NCBI GenBank assembly: GCA_947176895.1
Contig: CAMWSK010000001.1
Location: 62,001-126,000 of the forward strand
Direction: 5' to 3'
DNA: 64,000 nt
Source: an uncultured Prevotellaceae bacterium
GTDB taxonomy: Bacteria; Bacteroidota; Bacteroidia; Bacteroidales; Bacteroidaceae
Positions 60,899 through 64,000 of this stretch are shown in pieces. The translations under genes were made by a program, and so were the position numbers. How positions within the stretch are numbered: position 1 is the first letter of the stretch; the number at the start of each line of letters is the position of its first letter. A model generated the notes under the pieces. The model did no database searches. It saw nothing but the letters and a program-made list of their open reading frames with translations, and was not told where the DNA came from.

Positions 60899-61435
60899 CT
60901 ACACCTTATATATAGGGGTATTTTTCAAAATTTCACGCAAGCCGGTCCGCGTGCTTTCAAAGGCAAAATCCCCGATGTGCAGTTCTTCCGGTCTCATCCA
61001 CATCACCTCGGCGGCATCGTCCATCGCACGCGGTTCGGCATCCCCGTCCACTTCACAGGCAAAGAACAGATCGAGCGTGTGAACGGTGAACCCGCCATAT
61101 GCATAGGTGTTGGGGCGGGAGAGCAGATAGCGTACCTCCCGCACCCGCAGCCCCGTCTCCTCCATCACCTCGCGCCGCACGCCCTCCTCGGCCGTTTCCT
61201 CTAAATCGCAGAAACCTCCGGGCAGGTCCAACCACCCTTTTTGCGGCTCGCGTCCCCGCCTCACCACCAGCAGCTCGCCACGTCCGTTGCGGATAAGCGC
61301 CACGTTGGCTGCCGAGGCGTTGTGATAGTAGACAAAACCACAACGGGCACAGCGCTTGCTGCGGTCGTCGTTGATTGCAAATTCACCGCTGCCGCAGTGC
61401 GGACAGTGGCGGAAAAGGTCGAGAGGATGGGGCAT
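60899..61435 (-). CDS. NUDIX hydrolase with N-terminal zinc ribbon
   Basis: 178 residues. An N-terminal zinc ribbon (CPHCGSGEFAINDDRSKRCARCG) is followed by a NUDIX domain with the box GGFCDLEETAEEGVRREVMEETGL, matching Gx5Ex7REUxEExGU. The zinc ribbon plus NUDIX layout resembles NudC-like or ADP-ribose-type pyrophosphatases, but NudC motifs after the box are missing. It hydrolyses a nucleoside-diphosphate-linked compound of unknown identity. A minus-strand TATCTTTG box lies at 61461-61468. Confidence 0.9.
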   Translation of the reverse strand: MPHPLDLFRHCPHCGSGEFAINDDRSKRCARCGFVYYHNASAANVALIRNGRGELLVVRRGREPQKGWLDLPGGFCDLEETAEEGVRREVMEETGLRVREVRYLLSRPNTYAYGGFTVHTLDLFFACEVDGDAEPRAMDDAAEVMWMRPEELHIGDFAFESTRTGLREILKNTPIYKV

Positions 61436-61593
61436 AAGCTGTTATTTTTCCATTCATTGGCAAAGATATATCTTTTTTCAAATGTTTTTTGCCATCATAC
61501 TCGTAAAAACTTTACCAAACACTTCTGCTATAAGGAAGTTTTATTGTAAATTTGTTTCCGATGAACAGGGTGAATTATGGCTTGTATTTCATA

Positions 61594-61798
61594 ACGTGAG
61601 TTCGATGAAATCAGATAAAGCAAGCCGGGTGTGTTTGACTCCGTTGGCAGAGCCTTCAAAAGCATGTGCATGTTTTTGGAAAAAGATGTTCATGTTTTTC
61701 AAAAACGTGTTCATGTTTTTCAAAAACATCAAGATGTTTTTTTCGAGGACTTGGAGACGGGGAATCCCGCAGACAATCAAGACTCATCAAACTCACGT
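61594..61798. mobile_element. MITE-like element, copy 2 (205 bp)
   Basis: The left end ACGTGAGTTCGATGAAATC and the reverse complement of the right end, ACGTGAGTTTGATGAGTC, are terminal inverted repeats. The interior aligns with copy 1 (13631-13837). The flanks TTCATA and TGAATA match at only 4 of 6 bases, so any target duplication has decayed. It sits in the 423-bp divergent gap between the NUDIX gene and the transglutaminase-like gene; the rest of that gap holds only promoter-like sequence. Confidence 0.75.
61657..61743. repeat. 21-bp palindrome array, locus 5 (inside MITE copy 2)
   Basis: Centres at 61667.5, 61689.5, 61710.5 and 61731.5 (22, 21, 21). The fourth unit, AAAAACATC-AA-GATGTTTTT, keeps full pairing although both arms changed from CATG to CATC/GATG. 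Confidence 0.8.
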
Positions 61799-61858
61799 TG
61801 AATACTATGTTTTACCCATCACATAACATGTTGGATTTATGCTTAATTTCATTTAACC

Positions 61859-63124
61859 ATGAGAAAACTTTACTACATTGTTCCGCTGGCCATGGCCGCC
61901 GGTTTGTTTGTGAGCTGTGACAATGACACGGCAGACACCGAGGAGATTATTCCCAAAGAAGCCGTTGACGGTTCTTTAGAGAACACCACCCGGGCATTTC
62001 CCGAAGACGATGGTGCCAGACGATTGTTGAGCCAGCCGGTCAGAATGTTTTGGCAGATATTGCAAGGTGCAGACGATACCTTCCCTCGCAGACGGGCCGG
62101 CTATCAGATTGAAGATGCCCAGTATGAGGAAATAAAGCAGTTCACCGACAAATTGGTTGCGGACAACAACGCATCCACCGAGACCCTGAAATTCCGTGCC
62201 ATCTGGAACTGGATAACAGAAAACATCAAATACAACAACAATCTTGAGCAATACAGCAACGAGCCCTACGATGTGTTTGTCAATAAAATATGTGTCTGTC
62301 AGGGCTATGCCAACATACTGAACGTCATGCTATATTCACAAGGCATTGACGTAATCAACGTCAACGGGCTCCTTGGAGACATCGGCGGACATGCGTGGAA
62401 CTATGTTCGCCTTAACGGGACATGGCGGGTTTACGACCCCACAAACGGTGGTGAATTTAAAGCCTCGGAAACATCTGCATACATGAATTGGCTGATGCCC
62501 TTTTCCGCCGACGGCAACTTTCTGGAAACACCTGAGTATGCCTACAACTATACGGAATGTATGCTGAACCTTAACGTTGTCAAAAAGGCCGACGATGCCA
62601 TGACGGTTCCTTTCAGTGTCACCCTCAACAACGGCAGTCGCTACAAGGTGATGTCCTTCTCTCCCTCCGAGCCTCTCCCGGACAATGTGCGTGAGCTGTA
62701 CATCGGCAGCAATATCGAGAGCCTTGGCAACAGCTTCATCGGCCTCAAAGACAACGCTCCCAACATGGAGGCCGCATACGTCGACCCGAACAACAAATAC
62801 CTTGAGAGCTTTGACGGAGTTGTCTATAACAAAGGCGGGGAAGAACCGCTATACATCCCCGCAGCCATGAAAAAACTGATACTGCGCCCCTTGGACGTCA
62901 TCGGCAAGAACCACGTATTCAACCACGCCGGCATAGAGGAAATCGTCATTTCCGATGGCACCAAGCGTCTTGAGGCATGGGCTGTGGAGAAATGCCCCAA
63001 CCTGAAAGTTGCCTATGTGCCCATGGACACGGAATTAGATGGGAATGCCTTCATGGGCGTTCATCCCGACTTCCAAATCATCCGCAAAGACCAGACCGGC
63101 ATAAAGGACATTCTGGCAGACTGA
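61859..63124 (+). CDS. Transglutaminase-like lipoprotein with LRR-type C terminus
   Basis: 421 residues. The signal ends in a lipobox (LFVSC, Cys 20). A transglutaminase-like domain follows with catalytic Cys in NKICVCQGYANILNVML, His in IGGHAWNYVRLNG and Asp in WRVYDPTNGG. The C-terminal part (VRELYIGSNIESLGNSFIGL...IEEIVISDGTKRLEAWAVEKCPNLKVAYVP) reads as BspA-type leucine-rich repeats. It is probably surface-exposed; such domains act as proteases or crosslinkers, and this one's activity is unknown. AT-richer than the neighbours. Confidence 0.83.
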   Translation: MRKLYYIVPLAMAAGLFVSCDNDTADTEEIIPKEAVDGSLENTTRAFPEDDGARRLLSQPVRMFWQILQGADDTFPRRRAGYQIEDAQYEEIKQFTDKLVADNNASTETLKFRAIWNWITENIKYNNNLEQYSNEPYDVFVNKICVCQGYANILNVMLYSQGIDVINVNGLLGDIGGHAWNYVRLNGTWRVYDPTNGGEFKASETSAYMNWLMPFSADGNFLETPEYAYNYTECMLNLNVVKKADDAMTVPFSVTLNNGSRYKVMSFSPSEPLPDNVRELYIGSNIESLGNSFIGLKDNAPNMEAAYVDPNNKYLESFDGVVYNKGGEEPLYIPAAMKKLILRPLDVIGKNHVFNHAGIEEIVISDGTKRLEAWAVEKCPNLKVAYVPMDTELDGNAFMGVHPDFQIIRKDQTGIKDILAD

Positions 63125-63160
63125 TGCTCTGCCCGTAAGTTTTTCAGACTTGCCATTTAC

Positions 63161-63204
63161 AGGAGAGAAGCTGTGTGTGTGTGTATAAGCACAGCTTCTC
63201 TCCT
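63161..63204 (+). terminator. Terminator of transglutaminase-like gene
   Basis: AGGAGAGAAGCTGTG pairs exactly with CACAGCTTCTCTCCT (63190-63204). The loop is mostly TG repeats, and GTGTTTG follows. Confidence 0.8.
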
Positions 63205-63256
63205 GTGTTTGATGACATTTATTCTTTTCATCGACAATAATATATCTTTTTTTCCT

Positions 63257-63264
63257 TATCTTTG
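63257..63264 (+). promoter_or_regulatory. -7 box of the methyltransferase gene
   Basis: TATCTTTG, 11 nt before ATG 63276. Confidence 0.6.
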
Positions 63265-63275
63265 CGACATCAACG

Positions 63276-64000
63276 ATGACCAACGAAGAATATATCACGC
63301 TGCATCGCGAATCCGACGTCCGTTCCCTCATGCTGGGCAAAGCTCCCGATGGGGTTGACTTGTTGTGGTGTGCCCGGCAAATCGAGGGATGGCAGATAGC
63401 CCGGCGGAAACTGCCCCGGTGGGCTGCCACACCCGGCCTGCACTACCCGCCACGGTTGGGCATGGAGCAGTGCAGCAGCACCGAGACGGCTCTTTACAAG
63501 CAAGCACAGCTGACCCGTCTGCTAAAGCCCGCCGAGCGTACCCGTCTGGTGGACCTCACGGGCGGATTGGCCGTTGATTTCTCCGCTCTTGCCCCTCTTT
63601 TCCATCAAGCCACCTACGTAGAGATGCTTCCCCACCTGTGCGAGCTGGCGCGTCACAACCTGCCCCTGCTGGGACTTCCCGGGGCAACGGTTGTCAACAC
63701 GTCCACGCCCGCCCCCGGCCTTTGGGCCAAAAGCGGCACGGTGGTCTTTCTCGACCCCGCCCGCCGCGACGAATCGGGCCGGAAGACGGTGGCCATCGAG
63801 GACTGCACGCCCAACGTGCTCGAACTGCAGGACCTGTGGGCACCCTGCAGGATGATTGTCATCAAGCTGTCGCCCATGCTGGACATTGCTGGGGCTTTGA
63901 GCCGGATCGGCGGCGTGCGCGAGGTGCACGTGGTGAGCCTGCGCGGCGAGTGTCGCGAGCTGCTGCTGGTGATAGAGCCGGATTTCCGCGGAGACCCCAT
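63276..64000 (+). CDS. Class I SAM-dependent methyltransferase, THUMP-like (3' end outside window)
   Basis: The frame is open from ATG 63276 to the window end, about 241 residues. It begins MTNEEYITLHRESDVRSLMLGK. A SAM-binding motif LVDLTGGLAVDFSALA, a second acidic motif ATYVEMLPHLCELA and a catalytic-type VVFLDPARRDESGRK are visible. This matches the Bacteroidetes methyltransferases annotated as THUMP-like domain proteins, presumably RNA-directed. The C-terminal part is missing only because the window stops. Confidence 0.85.
   Translation, partial: MTNEEYITLHRESDVRSLMLGKAPDGVDLLWCARQIEGWQIARRKLPRWAATPGLHYPPRLGMEQCSSTETALYKQAQLTRLLKPAERTRLVDLTGGLAVDFSALAPLFHQATYVEMLPHLCELARHNLPLLGLPGATVVNTSTPAPGLWAKSGTVVFLDPARRDESGRKTVAIEDCTPNVLELQDLWAPCRMIVIKLSPMLDIAGALSRIGGVREVHVVSLRGECRELLLVIEPDFRGDP

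Noticed and set aside
61657-61743. CRISPR array
   Set aside because: Units are only 20 bp, separated by one or two bases, with no unique spacers and no cas genes nearby.
63170-63185. TG repeat as a phase-variation tract
   Set aside because: It forms the loop of an otherwise perfect terminator after the stop codon, so slippage would not alter a protein or promoter.

Overview
The window is 64 kb of a Bacteroidales chromosome, most likely from a gut or oral Bacteroidaceae/Prevotellaceae species. Three things point there. Promoters repeatedly match the Bacteroidetes sigma-A pattern TTTG-N19/20-TAnnTTTG. Families typical of the order are present: carboxypeptidase-regulatory outer-membrane beta-barrel protein, YfhO, DUF3822-rsmD, DUF3109, reverse rubrerythrin, exported GH2 beta-galactosidases and C-terminal T9SS-type sorting tails. 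The block topA-aroK-speA-argB-ECF sigma also fits. Coding is dense and fairly GC-rich, with several visibly AT-richer patches that look like accessory DNA.

Layout. 0-5.5 kb: tail of a ferredoxin-like secreted protein, tRNA-Leu(CAA), a GH63-like glycosidase, a secreted protein of unknown function, reverse rubrerythrin and a BaiN/HI0933-type flavoprotein. 5.5-11.2 kb: a promoter and three glycosyltransferases, then the large membrane protein YfhO, which converges on and overlaps the last of them. 11.2-13.5 kb: typA and rpsO. 14-23.5 kb (minus strand): a Cys-rich CXXX-repeat peptide, a radical-SAM/SPASM enzyme, a SPASM-only partner, a small accessory protein, tatA, tatC, dsbD and an M16 protease. 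23.6-32.3 kb: a ricin-domain GH2 beta-galactosidase, PduO-type adenosyltransferase, RecD-like helicase, and a three-gene set ending in rsmD. 32.3-43.7 kb: outer-membrane beta-barrel protein, aroB, lemA with an M48 protease, a TlpA-like lipoprotein, sulfatase, gpmI, ung and DUF3109. 43.7-49.9 kb: M6 protease with a small lipoprotein, DUF3592 with a second M48 protease, and a retropepsin-like protease. 49.9-54 kb: a second GH2 beta-galactosidase. 54-61.4 kb: a minus-strand run topA-aroK-speA-argB-ECF sigma-anti-sigma, preceded by a NUDIX hydrolase. 61.8-64 kb: a transglutaminase-like lipoprotein and the start of a methyltransferase cut by the window end.

The most interesting system is the peptide operon at 19.1-23.4 kb. 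A precursor carries a twin-arginine signal, a lipobox and seven cysteines at exact four-residue spacing. It is followed by its radical-SAM machinery and its own TatA/TatC. This matches the named but little-characterised CXXX-repeat peptide families, and implies cytoplasmic modification followed by Tat export of a folded lipopeptide. The operon is preceded by a roughly 390-nt element with a promoter, conserved hairpins, a possible pseudoknot and an intrinsic terminator. A second copy lies upstream of the lipoprotein/M6-protease pair at 46.6-47.0 kb.

The window also holds a family of intergenic arrays of 3-4 imperfect palindromes (consensus AAAAACATGNNCATGTTTTT) spaced 21-22 bp apart, at five loci. 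Two of these arrays lie inside 205-207-bp MITE-like elements with terminal inverted repeats, one of them flanked by a 6-bp direct repeat.
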